Assembly (NCBI GenBank): GCA_024234635.1
Contig: JACKNX010000010.1
Span: 90,557 to 154,556 of the forward strand
Length of the DNA: 64,000 nucleotides
Reading direction: 5' to 3'
Source of the DNA: Pseudomonadales bacterium
Lineage (GTDB): Bacteria > Pseudomonadota > Gammaproteobacteria > Pseudomonadales > Azotimanducaceae
Of the stretch, positions 25,013-34,126 are shown in pieces. Within the stretch, counting starts at the first letter, position 1; each line of letters opens with the position of its first letter. The position numbers and the translations under genes were made by a program. The notes beneath the pieces were generated by a model that saw nothing but the letters and a program-made list of their open reading frames with translations, had not been told where the DNA came from and did no database searches.

Positions 25013-26566
25013 TCAAACCGGGGCCGGCCCCGGAAACTGCTCCCTGAGCACACGTTTGAGTATCTTGCCGCTCGGATTGCGTGGTATCACGTCAACAAAT
25101 GCAATACCTTTCGGCTGCTTGAACGGCGCCAGTTTACCGCGGCAGTAGTCCAGTACTTCACCCGCGGTCAGATCCGCACGCGCAGCCACCACGACGGCGA
25201 AAGGTGACTCACCCCAGCGCTCGCTGGGCTGGCCAATGACACCCGCTTCAACAACGTCCGGGTGGGTCATCAGCACCGCTTCCAGTTCCGCGGGATAAAC
25301 GTTTTCGCCGCCAGAGATGATCATGTCCTTGATGCGGTCCTGGATGAATACAAAACCTTCCTCGTCCATGACCGCCACATCACCTGTATGCAGCCAGCCA
25401 TCCCGGATCGACTCCGCCGTTGCCTCGGGCCGATTCAGGTACTCGAGCATGATGTGCGGCCCGCGCACCAGCACTTCTCCCGCCTGACCCGGCGCGCAGG
25501 TTGCGCCGTTCTCATCGATCACGCGAACATCGGTGTGAAAGAAACTCTTGCCCGTGGAGCCCACTTTCCGCAGCGCATTCTCACCATCCATGACACATGC
25601 CGGCCCGCAGGTTTCCGTGAGGCCATAGACCTGAAGGATGGGTATGCCGAGGTCAAAGTACCGCCGCATGAGCTCCACCGGCACCGGCGCCGCCCCCGTC
25701 ATCAGCCAGCGCATCCGGGCAAAGGCATGGCGCTGAAAATCAGGCACCTGCAGCATGAAGTTGAGCATGGCGGGCACGACCAGCCCGGAGGTCAGTTGCT
25801 CCCGTTCGATGAGTTCCCACGCCTGGCGCGCATCAAAGCTACGCATCACGATGGAGGTGGCGCCGCGATAGACGTTGACGGCCAGCGGGGTCAGCGCGCC
25901 GACATGGAACATGGGCAACGCCGCCAGGTAGCGGTCCGCCTCCCGGTATTCGACGATGGAGGCAATGGTAAACACCGCCCAGATGGCCGTGCGGTGCGAG
26001 TGAACGACACCCTTGGGCAGCCCGGTGGTACCCGAGGTGTACATGATGTAAAGCCAGTCATCGTCGCGCCCGCGGATCGGTGGCTCGCCGTCCTCGCCAC
26101 CATCGCGGAACGCGGCGTAGTCCGCAGCGAACCATGCCGGCGTCGACGGCCCGGTGATATCCGCAACCTGCAGCCAATGCCGAATGGCGGTTTTTTCGCC
26201 CCGAGCGTGCAGGTCGGCAACCGTGTCGAGGAATTCGTGACCGAAGATCAACCGGGTAGTGCCACTGTCGGCGAGAATGAAGGCAAGCTCATCCGCCACC
26301 AGCCGCCAGTTGAGCGGGACCACCACCGCACCAATTTTCCCCAGCGCAAAATAGGCCTCCATGAACTCAGCGCTGTTCATGAGTAAAAGCCCGACCCGTT
26401 CGCCCTTCTCGAGACCCGCGCGTAGCAGACGGTTGGCGAGCCGGTTTGCCCGGGCGTTGAGCTGCGCATAGGTGAGCCGCTCGCCCGAGTGGCTGTCGAC
26501 GTAGGCCTCCCGCTGCGGCGTCAGAAACGCCCTGCGGGAAAGAAAACCGCCGAGGTTGTCGTACAT
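25013..26566 (-). CDS. AMP-dependent acyl-CoA synthetase/ligase (FadD-like)
   Basis: Activates a carboxylic acid to its CoA thioester by an acyl-AMP intermediate. The P-loop is MYTSGTTGLPKG; VYGLTETCGP and WLHTGDVAVMDEEGF (A8 region) with DRIKDMIISGGENVYP and a late GKILK lysine complete the family pattern. 517 residues. ATG at 26566 has GGGAAGG upstream; the frame open beyond it lacks domain sequence. The substrate, medium/long chain or aromatic acid, is not determined. It is divergent from the MerR gene and shares the 465-nt regulatory gap. Confidence 0.93.
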   Translation of the reverse strand: MYDNLGGFLSRRAFLTPQREAYVDSHSGERLTYAQLNARANRLANRLLRAGLEKGERVGLLLMNSAEFMEAYFALGKIGAVVVPLNWRLVADELAFILADSGTTRLIFGHEFLDTVADLHARGEKTAIRHWLQVADITGPSTPAWFAADYAAFRDGGEDGEPPIRGRDDDWLYIMYTSGTTGLPKGVVHSHRTAIWAVFTIASIVEYREADRYLAALPMFHVGALTPLAVNVYRGATSIVMRSFDARQAWELIEREQLTSGLVVPAMLNFMLQVPDFQRHAFARMRWLMTGAAPVPVELMRRYFDLGIPILQVYGLTETCGPACVMDGENALRKVGSTGKSFFHTDVRVIDENGATCAPGQAGEVLVRGPHIMLEYLNRPEATAESIRDGWLHTGDVAVMDEEGFVFIQDRIKDMIISGGENVYPAELEAVLMTHPDVVEAGVIGQPSERWGESPFAVVVAARADLTAGEVLDYCRGKLAPFKQPKGIAFVDVIPRNPSGKILKRVLREQFPGPAPV

Positions 26567-27031
26567 ACCCTTCCTCCCTCCACTCGCTCTGCTTCGTCGC
26601 TCGAATGTGCATTCCCTCCCGCGCCTTGTAAACAGCCGAGGCAACAGCAGGCACACGGCCGGGCCTCGTAAAAAAACATCACAGCAGAATCCCTGGATGT
26701 TGCATCGCAGCATGCAATGCGTAGAATGCCGCTCCTCGCGTCCGGCTACGGCTGGAATGACGAAACGGCGTGGTGCGGGCTCTCTCCCCTTCCTCCCTTA
26801 CCGCAACGGGCGTTGTCGACGACTTCGCCCACCACGCCTTCTTCTCCGGGCTCCCCTGAACACGTCCATGCATCAGCCCGTACAGGGAAACTGCAGGCTT
26901 GCGCCATGCCTGTACAACACAACTTCCATCGCCGCCATGCCGTACAGGTCGCCGCACCACGACCTGTACAAAACGTGGACAACACGATCGATGCAGCTAC
27001 AATCCCGTACAGCTCACGCGGACGCTCAATC
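26567..27031. promoter_or_regulatory. 465-nt divergent gap with GTACA half-sites
   Basis: Between the ligase and MerR genes. GTACA motifs occur at 26880-26884, 26911-26916 (TGTACA), 26941-26946, 26965-26970 (TGTACA) and 27006-27011. A small palindrome TTGCAT/ATGCAA is at 26700-26717. No gene product is credible in this gap; the ATG-started frame in it is an upstream extension of MerR. Confidence 0.6.
26976..27003 (+). promoter_or_regulatory. Predicted merR promoter between two GTACA boxes
   Basis: TGGACA (26976-26981) and TACAAT (26998-27003) are 16 bp apart, close to sigma-70 consensus. TGTACA (26965-26970) is just upstream and CGTACA (27006-27011) just downstream, as expected for autoregulation by the MerR product. 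Confidence 0.55.
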
Positions 27032-27970
27032 GTGCAGGAAGACGTCGACCACTTTCGAATCGGCACCATCGCCAAACTCACCGGATTGTCGGTGGAACGC
27101 CTGCGCGCCTGGGAGAGACGCTATGAACTCGTCCCCGCGCTCCGCCAGGGCAAGACCCGCTACTACTCCCAGGCGCAGCTGGAACGCCTGAAGAAGATCA
27201 AGCGACTCATCGATGCCGGCCATCCCATCAGCTCCCTGGTGGAATTGTCGGACCAGCATCTGGACGCCCGACTCTCCAGCCGCGTCACGCCGTTACCCGG
27301 CCTCGGCACCATCCGTACCGGACTCATCGGCCCCAATCTGGTCGCCCTGGAACAACGGCTGAAGCAACCGCCGCGACTGGAGATCATGGGCCGCTGGTCC
27401 AACATGGAAACGTTCGCCGACGACGGCCTGGATGCTGTTGGCGAGATGGACGTGGTGCTGGCCCAAGTACCTGTTCTGTCCGTGGAAAGCGTGAAATTCA
27501 TAAAGAAAAAAGTCGCAACCGCGGAAGTGGTCGTGCTGTATCAGTTTGCTACGGACGGCCAGATCGAACAGGTTCAGTCACAGGGCATCCCCACCTTGCG
27601 CTGGCCGGTATCCTGGGAGCAGATTGAAGCCACGTGCGCGGAAGTGGCGGGTCAACGGCCGCAATCGGCCGAACCGTCGCCGCCACTATTCGCGGATGAA
27701 GAACTGATCGCCATCGCCGCCTCGGACGAGGATCCCCACGCCCTGCCCAGACACCTCGTGGAAATGATCCTGCAACTCAATGCCTTCGGGGAGTTCACGC
27801 AGGACTGCGCCGACCAGCAGCAGCTCGAGACGGTGGGCAAAGATCGTCCTGCCACGGCCGCCGACCTCTGCGACCACGTCTACGCCGAAGTCACGCACGC
27901 CCGTGCCCGACTCGAAACTGCACTTCAGCGCCTCGTGGATGCCGAGCGGCAGCGCGTCACACGTCATTGA
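27032..27970 (+). CDS. MerR-family regulator with C-terminal Rossmann-like domain
   Basis: 312-residue regulator. The MerR helix-turn-helix is HFRIGTIAKLTGLSVERLRAWERRYEL, then KTRYYSQAQLERLKKIKRLIDAGH. The rest resembles the LitR/CarH group with a Rossmann-like fold, but the DxHxxG cobalamin signature is not seen, so it may be a B12-independent relative. GTG at 27032 is preferred because the HTH begins eight residues later and upstream residues are unlike any domain. GTACA boxes flank both its own promoter and the one behind it, so it probably binds them. Light or metabolite sensing is only a guess. Confidence 0.83.
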   Translation: MQEDVDHFRIGTIAKLTGLSVERLRAWERRYELVPALRQGKTRYYSQAQLERLKKIKRLIDAGHPISSLVELSDQHLDARLSSRVTPLPGLGTIRTGLIGPNLVALEQRLKQPPRLEIMGRWSNMETFADDGLDAVGEMDVVLAQVPVLSVESVKFIKKKVATAEVVVLYQFATDGQIEQVQSQGIPTLRWPVSWEQIEATCAEVAGQRPQSAEPSPPLFADEELIAIAASDEDPHALPRHLVEMILQLNAFGEFTQDCADQQQLETVGKDRPATAADLCDHVYAEVTHARARLETALQRLVDAERQRVTRH

Positions 27971-27978
27971 AAGCAACC

Positions 27979-28039
27979 TGTACAGAAAAAAGTACAAAAA
28001 GCGCTTGACTTGGTTTTTGTACAGTACATAATGCGTACA
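27979..28039 (+). promoter_or_regulatory. Promoter with five GTACA boxes after merR
   Basis: TTGACT (28005-28010) and CATAAT (28027-28032) are 16 bp apart. GTACA boxes: TGTACA 27979-27984, AGTACA 27991-27996, TGTACA 28018-28023, AGTACA 28023-28028 and CGTACA 28034-28039. Three overlap the spacer, -10 and start region, which should allow repression or activation. No start codon or gene lies close behind, which points to a non-coding transcript. Confidence 0.65.
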
Positions 28040-28157
28040 AGAAAGGTTTCTACGGCGTGCAGCGGCTTCTTAGATGCAGTCCTCCCTTTCTAGTGTCCTT
28101 CCCCCAGAAGTGAAGCCGCGTTCAGCCAACTCCGGTTGCTGACACGCCTTTTTTTTC
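28040..28157 (+). ncRNA. Candidate small RNA driven by the GTACA-box promoter
   Basis: About 118 nt. It starts near 28040 behind a strong promoter and ends in a hairpin with T8. Inside, GCGGCTTC (28062-28069) pairs exactly with GAAGCCGC (28113-28120), giving a long closing stem. No open reading frame with a ribosome site lies in it. Alternatively it is a leader of the S8 peptidase gene at 28413, but the terminator would cut it off. Coordinates of the ends are estimates. Confidence 0.45.
28124..28157 (+). terminator. Intrinsic terminator with T8
   Basis: CAG-(C)-CAAC-TCCG-GTTG-CTG stem with one bulged C, then ACACGCC, then TTTTTTTT at 28150-28157. It lies between the GTACA-box promoter and the S8 gene. 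Confidence 0.6.
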
Positions 28158-28412
28158 TTCCCCTGCATTCGCTCCAGCATCACCCTGATCGCACCGCTCA
28201 TCCGCCTGCTTCCCGGCACCTTCAAAAGATACCGCGCGTTCCATCTGCGGGCGCCGGAGCGCAACACATCGCGTACGCGTGCGACGCCGCAAAGATTCCG
28301 GCGTAATTTCGCCCCGCGTCGTGACTCCGTCCCACCTTGAAACCATCCACAGTCCACGGCCACCCCTTCGCTGCTGTGCCAAACTAATTGCGTGAAGAGT
28401 CTGGAATAGCCA
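28158..28412. other. Non-coding gap before S8 peptidase gene
   Basis: 255 nt with no credible gene. It should hold the promoter of the S8 peptidase gene; I see no close consensus -35/-10 pair. Confidence 0.5.
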
Positions 28413-31265
28413 ATGCCCCGTTCACTTGCCCTCATCCTGCTGATTTGCCTCGTATCGGCCTGTGGCGGTGGGGGAGGCAGCGGAGCGTCCGCCACGCCGG
28501 CACCGCCGCCGGCCCCCGTCAACAACGCACCGACGGCGCGCTTCACGGCCACCCCTACCTCCGGATTGACGCCGCTGCGGATCACCGCGGATGCAAGCAC
28601 ATCGACGGACGGTGACGGCAGCATTACCGCCTATGCGTGGGACTTCGGCGACGGCGATTCAGCAATTGGTTCCATCACGTCGCACACTTACACCACGACA
28701 GGCTCGTTCACGCTCCGGCTGACCGTCACGGACGATGACGGCGCTACCGGCACCGCAACGACGACAATCAGCGTCAACGACAGCGCAGCGACATTTACCT
28801 TGTCCGGCGCTATCAAGGTGCTGCCTTCCAGCGCCATCGACAGCGATACCAACGATCGATTTTCCATTGCTCAGGACAACAATGGCTTCGATCAGGCGCA
28901 GCATATTCCCAATCCCGTAACGGCTGGCGGCTTTGCCAATATGCCTGGCACGGGCGACAGCACCGGAAACCTGCGCACGAGCGGTGATCCAGGCGACTTC
29001 TACCAGGCGACCTTCACCGGCAGTGAAACAATTCTGCTCACGATCGCCAACCCCCAGGCTGACCTGGATCTGCGACTGTGGGACGCCAACCGCAACCTGG
29101 TGGACAGTTCGGTTGGCGTAACGCAAACGGAGTCGATTGCCGTTACCGCGCCGGGCGACTACTTCATCGAAGTGTTCCCGGTCAGCGGCGCCAGCAACTA
29201 CGTGCTGAACGTCGGCCAGAACCTCGGCGTCTCGAGTCTTGCCATCAATGCCCTCCGTCTCAGCAGCGATTTCGTACCCGGCGAACTGATCGTGCAGGCC
29301 CGCAGGCCAGGATTTGCACGCCAGCAGCTCAAGCGCACCAGCCGGCGTGATCTGCGCGAACGCGAGCCTGGTCTGTACCGGTTCGCCGAGCCGCAGCAGC
29401 GCATCGCCGCAATGGGCCGAATGCCAGGTGCGCTTCCGGCCGGAGGACGGGTGAGCGAATCGCAAAAACTCAAGCTGGCGACACTGACGGAGATCAAGGG
29501 GCTGCGCCGCAGTGGCGAAGTGGTCAACGCGGAGCCCAATGGCATCCGTCGCCCCCTGCTCGAACCGAACGACCAGTACTACGGCCTGCAATGGCACTAT
29601 CGCGCCATCAATCTGCCGCTGGCATGGGATGTCACCACCGGCTCATCAGACGTGGTAGTGGCGGTGGTGGACACCGGCGTACTGCTCTCACACCCCGACC
29701 TGGATGCACAACTCGTTGCCGGCTATGACTTCATCTCCTCCTCCACCCGCGCCCGCGACGGCGACGGGATCGACGCCAATCCGAATGATGACGGCGACCT
29801 GGCATACGGCGGCTCATCCAGTTTTCACGGTACACATGTCGCGGGAACGGTGGCGGCGGAGAGCAACAACAGCGTCGGCGTGGCGGGCGTCGCCTGGAAC
29901 GCACGTATCATGCCACTACGCGCCCTGGGCAAGGACGGCGGCACCGCCTACGATGTCATGCAGGCGATTCGCTATGCTGCTGGTCTGAGCAACGATTCCG
30001 GCACCGTTCCCGCCAGGCCCGCCGACATCATCAACCTGAGCCTGGGCAGCGCTTTCTCTTCCCAGGCGGAACAGGACACCATCAACGAAGCACGGTCGAA
30101 CGGCGTCATCATCATCGCCGCGGCAGGCAACGAAGCAAGCACCGCACCAAGCTACCCCGCGTCCTACGCAGGTGTCGTCTCCGTGAGCGCTACAACCATC
30201 ACCAACAGTCTTGCCGGGTATTCCAATCGCGGCCCGGGCATCGACATTGCCGCTCCGGGCGGGAACAGCGCAACAGACATCAACGGCGACGGTGTCGGCG
30301 ATGGCGTGGTGAGCACGCTGGGCGACGATGGCAGCGGCGGACCGGTGCAGTTCGGCTACTACACGCTGAACGGCACGTCCATGGCCGCACCACACGTTGC
30401 CGGCGTGGCGGCACTCATGAAGGCGATACACCCGGGGCTTACTCCAGCCCAGTTCGACGCTGCGCTCGCAAGTGGTGTACTCACGGATGACCTGGGCGCA
30501 GCCGGACGCGACGATTCCTTCGGCTACGGCCTGATCAATGCGCAGAAGGCGATTGCGGAAGCAACACGCATGGCCGCCGGTCAGGGCGTGGATCCTGGCC
30601 CCATTCTCAGCGCATCACTTGCCACGCTGAACTTCGGCCCCTTCGGTACCCAACTGCCGCTCACGCTCATGAACATAGGCACAGGCGCCATCAGCGTGAC
30701 CGGCATCAGCGCTTCTCAGACCTGGCTGACGGTCACTGCTTCCGACACCGGCGATGAGGGCCTGGGGGACTATACGATTACGGTCGACCGCACGGGGTTG
30801 GCCGACGGCATCCACACGGCCACCATCAACGTCGCCAGCACCGCCAATCCGCTGGTTATCAATGTACTCATGCAAGTCTCCTCGGTCGATCTGACGGCAA
30901 ATGCCGGGCTGCACTTCGTGATCCTGGTAGACAGTGATGACAATTCCATTCTTCCCGCCGAGATCGCAACGTTCGCCGATGGCGAATACACCTTTACCAT
31001 CTCCGACGTGCCGAGTGGTCAGTACCGCCTGTTCGCCGGCACGGATTCCGACAACGATGACTTCCTGTGTGATCCCGGTGAAGCGTGCGGCGCCTACTCA
31101 ACCCTGGATTCACCCGAAACACTGCAGGTCAACGCCGATCGTACGGGACTGACTTTCCTGTCCGGTTTCCGGACCACGCTGGGCACCTTCTCCGCAACTG
31201 CCGGGAACCCGCGGCAAAGCAGCGGTTTCGCGATATCAAAACCTGCCACGGAGAGTCGACAATGA
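28413..31265 (+). CDS. PKD/subtilisin (S8) serine protease lipoprotein
   Basis: 950-residue exported protease. A signal with lipobox LVSAC (Cys17), then a Gly/Ser linker, a PKD domain (about 38-125, with YAWDFGDGDS and TVTDDDG), a PPC-like beta domain (185-275), and the S8 catalytic domain with Asp420 (VVDTGV), His475 (HGTHVAGT) and Ser656 (NGTSMAAPH). After it comes a beta-sandwich of the BACON type (about 735-825) and a C-terminal carbohydrate-binding-like segment. It is anchored in the outer membrane or sits in the periplasm. The stop codon overlaps the start of the PrcB-like gene (ATGA), so both are made together. Confidence 0.93.
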   Translation: MPRSLALILLICLVSACGGGGGSGASATPAPPPAPVNNAPTARFTATPTSGLTPLRITADASTSTDGDGSITAYAWDFGDGDSAIGSITSHTYTTTGSFTLRLTVTDDDGATGTATTTISVNDSAATFTLSGAIKVLPSSAIDSDTNDRFSIAQDNNGFDQAQHIPNPVTAGGFANMPGTGDSTGNLRTSGDPGDFYQATFTGSETILLTIANPQADLDLRLWDANRNLVDSSVGVTQTESIAVTAPGDYFIEVFPVSGASNYVLNVGQNLGVSSLAINALRLSSDFVPGELIVQARRPGFARQQLKRTSRRDLREREPGLYRFAEPQQRIAAMGRMPGALPAGGRVSESQKLKLATLTEIKGLRRSGEVVNAEPNGIRRPLLEPNDQYYGLQWHYRAINLPLAWDVTTGSSDVVVAVVDTGVLLSHPDLDAQLVAGYDFISSSTRARDGDGIDANPNDDGDLAYGGSSSFHGTHVAGTVAAESNNSVGVAGVAWNARIMPLRALGKDGGTAYDVMQAIRYAAGLSNDSGTVPARPADIINLSLGSAFSSQAEQDTINEARSNGVIIIAAAGNEASTAPSYPASYAGVVSVSATTITNSLAGYSNRGPGIDIAAPGGNSATDINGDGVGDGVVSTLGDDGSGGPVQFGYYTLNGTSMAAPHVAGVAALMKAIHPGLTPAQFDAALASGVLTDDLGAAGRDDSFGYGLINAQKAIAEATRMAAGQGVDPGPILSASLATLNFGPFGTQLPLTLMNIGTGAISVTGISASQTWLTVTASDTGDEGLGDYTITVDRTGLADGIHTATINVASTANPLVINVLMQVSSVDLTANAGLHFVILVDSDDNSILPAEIATFADGEYTFTISDVPSGQYRLFAGTDSDNDDFLCDPGEACGAYSTLDSPETLQVNADRTGLTFLSGFRTTLGTFSATAGNPRQSSGFAISKPATESRQ

Positions 31266-31735
31266 AGCTGCGCGGACTCCTGTTTGCCGTATGTGCGCCG
31301 CTGACCGCCTGCGGAACATCCGTGCCGGTAACGGAGGTGTTGAACTATGATCGCTGCACGACGGCCGAGGCGTCCGTGGCGCTAGTCTCTCTGGGCGACA
31401 TTGCATCCCTTCGCAGCAGCAGGCTTCTGGGTATGACCAACCCACCGGTGGATACCGACCCGGCACTGCAACTGATCGCAATTTCCCGCGGCGAGCAGCC
31501 GACGCCAGGGTACGGATTCGACCTTCTGGGCGCCAGCCGACACGGCAGGGACATTGAACTGCGACTGCACTGGCGAACGCCGGAGCCCGACGCTGTGCTC
31601 GCGCAGATGATTACCAGCCCCTGCATCGTCGTGGGCATGGAAACCGCGGACGCGGCCCGCGTGCTCGTGTCACTGGATGACGGCACGAAGCTCGGTGAAC
31701 TGACCTTCGCGCCCGGCGAGTCGATCGACCGTTGA
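31262..31735 (+). CDS. PrcB-like lipoprotein paired with S8 protease
   Basis: 157-residue lipoprotein with lipobox LTAC (Cys17). The C-terminal half carries GEQPTPGYGFDLLGAS and ITSPCIVVGME, resembling the PrcB C-terminal domain. In Treponema denticola PrcB is needed for the stability of the S8 protease dentilisin (PrtP). Here the gene is coupled by an ATGA overlap to an S8 lipoprotein, so a similar chaperone, inhibitor or complex partner role is inferred. ATG at 31262 is chosen, since an upstream in-frame start at 31085 lies inside the protease gene and would not give a signal. Confidence 0.8.
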   Translation: MKLRGLLFAVCAPLTACGTSVPVTEVLNYDRCTTAEASVALVSLGDIASLRSSRLLGMTNPPVDTDPALQLIAISRGEQPTPGYGFDLLGASRHGRDIELRLHWRTPEPDAVLAQMITSPCIVVGMETADAARVLVSLDDGTKLGELTFAPGESIDR

Positions 31736-31793
31736 TCCCGGACCGCCCCTTCGTGTCCGCATCCTTGTCAACCCATGCCCCGCGACATGTGTG

Positions 31794-32807
31794 TCATCGC
31801 GCCGTAAGCAACTCCAACGCGGCTTCCGCTCGCGTTGATACACTTGTCTTGTAAGTGTCCAGGTCCATGCCGCGGTTCTCGCCCATTGCACCGACGAGAT
31901 AGCGTTTGTAGACACCCTGACCGATGGCGGCCAGCCGCCAGTGGGAAAACGCCCGATAGTAATTGATACCGCTGAGATCACGCCCCGTCGCCGTCGCGTA
32001 GCGCCTGCACAGCTCGTCCCGATCCGGAAAACCTCCGGCTCCGGTTGGCGCCACATCCGCGCCGGCCTCACCCGGTTGGGTCCAGGAATTGAGCAGATAG
32101 CCGAAGTCGGCCAGCGGATCACCCAATGTGCACAGCTCCCAGTCCAGTACTGCCCGGATGTGGCCGGGTCCGACCATCATGTTGCCCAATCGGTAGTCGC
32201 CATGCACGATGCCGTAGCCCACCTGCTCCGGCATGCGCTCGGCCAGGAGGGCGCCTACTTCCTCCATCGCCGGAATTTCGTGCGTCTTGGACGCTTCCCA
32301 CTGCTTCTGCCAGCGTTTCAGCTGGCGCGCGAGATATGCTTCCTTGCGTCCGAGATCACCCAGTCCCACCGCATCCGCGTCGATTGTGTGCAGCCGCCCC
32401 AGCACTTCAACAACATGCAGTCCGAGCGCATGACGGTCGCTTTCCGCCATGGCCGCCGCCGCCGCATGGTCGTGCAGCACCACGCCTTCCACAAAGTCCA
32501 TCAGGTAGAACGGCGCATCGTTGACGGACGGATCCGTGCACAGCCCCAGCGTGGGCGCTACCGGCACGCCACTCCCTACCAGCGCTGAGATGATCTTGTG
32601 CTCGCGCCCCATGTCATGCGCACTTTCCAGCACGTGACCGAGCGGCGGGCGACGCAATACGATCGCACGTCCGGTCGCGTCGACTGCCTTGTACGTAAGA
32701 TTGGAGTGGCCTCCCGCGATCAGCGTAAACTCGACGGGCGCCTTCAATGCCTCGACGTGCCCCATGAGCCAGGCGGTAACCTTGTCACCGTTGATGCCTG
32801 CAACCAT
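31794..32807 (-). CDS. Phosphotransferase-family (ACAD10/11-like kinase) protein
   Basis: 337-residue aminoglycoside-phosphotransferase-fold protein, a second member in this window. Hallmarks are GGHSNLTYKAV (nucleotide loop), GIVHGDYRLGNMMV (catalytic loop) and AVLDWELCTLGDPLADFGYL (metal loop). The close match to the ACAD10/11 and FadE36 group suggests acyl-CoA or hydroxy-acid metabolism rather than resistance. GGGAG lies just upstream of the ATG. It converges with the PrcB-like gene and diverges from the MORN/Sel1 gene at 32879. Confidence 0.92.
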   Translation of the reverse strand: MVAGINGDKVTAWLMGHVEALKAPVEFTLIAGGHSNLTYKAVDATGRAIVLRRPPLGHVLESAHDMGREHKIISALVGSGVPVAPTLGLCTDPSVNDAPFYLMDFVEGVVLHDHAAAAAMAESDRHALGLHVVEVLGRLHTIDADAVGLGDLGRKEAYLARQLKRWQKQWEASKTHEIPAMEEVGALLAERMPEQVGYGIVHGDYRLGNMMVGPGHIRAVLDWELCTLGDPLADFGYLLNSWTQPGEAGADVAPTGAGGFPDRDELCRRYATATGRDLSGINYYRAFSHWRLAAIGQGVYKRYLVGAMGENRGMDLDTYKTSVSTRAEAALELLTAR

Positions 32808-32878
32808 CCCGCATTCTCCCTGTTCTTCAGCGGAGACAGCTTACCATTGAAGATTTCACACGCGCAGGCATACGAACC

Positions 32879-34126
32879 ATGAATTGCAGGCTCGTGGCAC
32901 TACTCACGATTGGCATGGCGTTGCTGGCAAATGCCCGGGCCGCATCCCTGACCAGCTGCGATGCGCCACCGGTTCTGGTGCCCCTTATCGCCGGTATCGT
33001 CACAGCAGGCGACTGGGTGGAGACCGCCAATGGTCGCTATCGGGGCCAGTGGCGGAACGGACAACCGCACGGCGAGGGTACGTTTGAAAACGGCGCCGGC
33101 CTGCGCTACGCAGGTCAATGGGCCGGGGGGCGGCCCGACGGGGAGGGAACGCTCTCCCGACCGGATGGCAGTTCCTACCGGGGCAACTGGCTGGCAGGAA
33201 AAGCTTCCGGAACCGGCGTCGCGACGGATGCCACGGGAGCCTTTCACGATGGGGCCTGGGAATTTGGCCAGCCATCCGGACCAGGCTTGCGTCACGAGGC
33301 GGACGGCACGGAAATCAATGCGTCCTGGACAGGTGACCGACCGACATCCGGCATGGTGACCCTGCCCGACGGTACAACCTATGCCGGCTCGCTGTATCCG
33401 CGCGAAAACACGATCAGCAGCCGCTTTGCCCTATGGTTGCGCAGCGCAGCCGATGCCGGCAACGCCACGGCGGCGATCTGGCTCGACAGCGCCCGGAAAC
33501 TAGCCGGCACGCAGGAAGCGCTGCAGGAATGGCGGTTCCCTGGCGCGCAGCTACTGGCGTCGGCCGAAGCGGGAAACGCTCACGCTCAGTATGCGCTGGC
33601 GACGATCGGCTTCGAGCTCGATAGCCAGGACCGCCTGCACTGGTTGCGAAAAGCGGCGGCGAACGACCACGTGTCGGCGCTCGAACAACTGGGCACGCTG
33701 CTCGCCACGGGCGACCTGCTGCCCACGGACCCGACGGGCGCAAAGGCCGCCCTTGCCCGCGCCGCAGAACTGGGCAGCATGCGGGCGCGCTCGAAACTCG
33801 CCCGGTTGCTGGCTGCCGACGGGGAGGCCAGCGGGCAGGACCTTGCGACGGCCTGGACACTCGTCCACGACAGCGCCATGACCTGTGGTGACTGGCGTGA
33901 CCTGGACACTTTGTCCGTTCTGCACGAACGCCGTGGCGAGACGGACGAAGCGGAACGGCTCCGAAAACGGGCCCTCGACGCCGCGCAGACGGACGACACC
34001 GAGGAGGCACGGCAGTATGTCGTCGCAGCGCAAGCGCCATCTGATGCCGATACCGTGTCGACACCAACCAGCGGCGGGGACCATCCGGCATCCGGAATCC
34101 ACGCGACGGAAGAAATGACGCAATGA
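32879..34126 (+). CDS. Exported MORN- and Sel1-repeat protein
   Basis: 415-residue protein with signal peptide (LVALLTIGMALLANARA). Residues 50-170 hold five MORN-type repeats, for example YRGQWRNGQPHGEGTF and YAGQWAGGRPDGEGTL. Residues 185-330 hold Sel1-like helical repeats (AAEAGNAHAQYALATIG-type). The combination of a beta-hairpin repeat array and a helical repeat array in one periplasmic protein suggests a scaffold at the envelope. The C-terminal tail is acidic and low in structure. Only a weak ribosome site (AGG) is seen. Confidence 0.85.
   Translation: MNCRLVALLTIGMALLANARAASLTSCDAPPVLVPLIAGIVTAGDWVETANGRYRGQWRNGQPHGEGTFENGAGLRYAGQWAGGRPDGEGTLSRPDGSSYRGNWLAGKASGTGVATDATGAFHDGAWEFGQPSGPGLRHEADGTEINASWTGDRPTSGMVTLPDGTTYAGSLYPRENTISSRFALWLRSAADAGNATAAIWLDSARKLAGTQEALQEWRFPGAQLLASAEAGNAHAQYALATIGFELDSQDRLHWLRKAAANDHVSALEQLGTLLATGDLLPTDPTGAKAALARAAELGSMRARSKLARLLAADGEASGQDLATAWTLVHDSAMTCGDWRDLDTLSVLHERRGETDEAERLRKRALDAAQTDDTEEARQYVVAAQAPSDADTVSTPTSGGDHPASGIHATEEMTQ

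Noticed and set aside
25019..25034. CCGGGGCCGGCCCCGG palindrome at the end of the acyl-CoA ligase gene
   Set aside because: Within the coding sequence (last codons) and explained by Gly/Pro codons; not counted as an operator.
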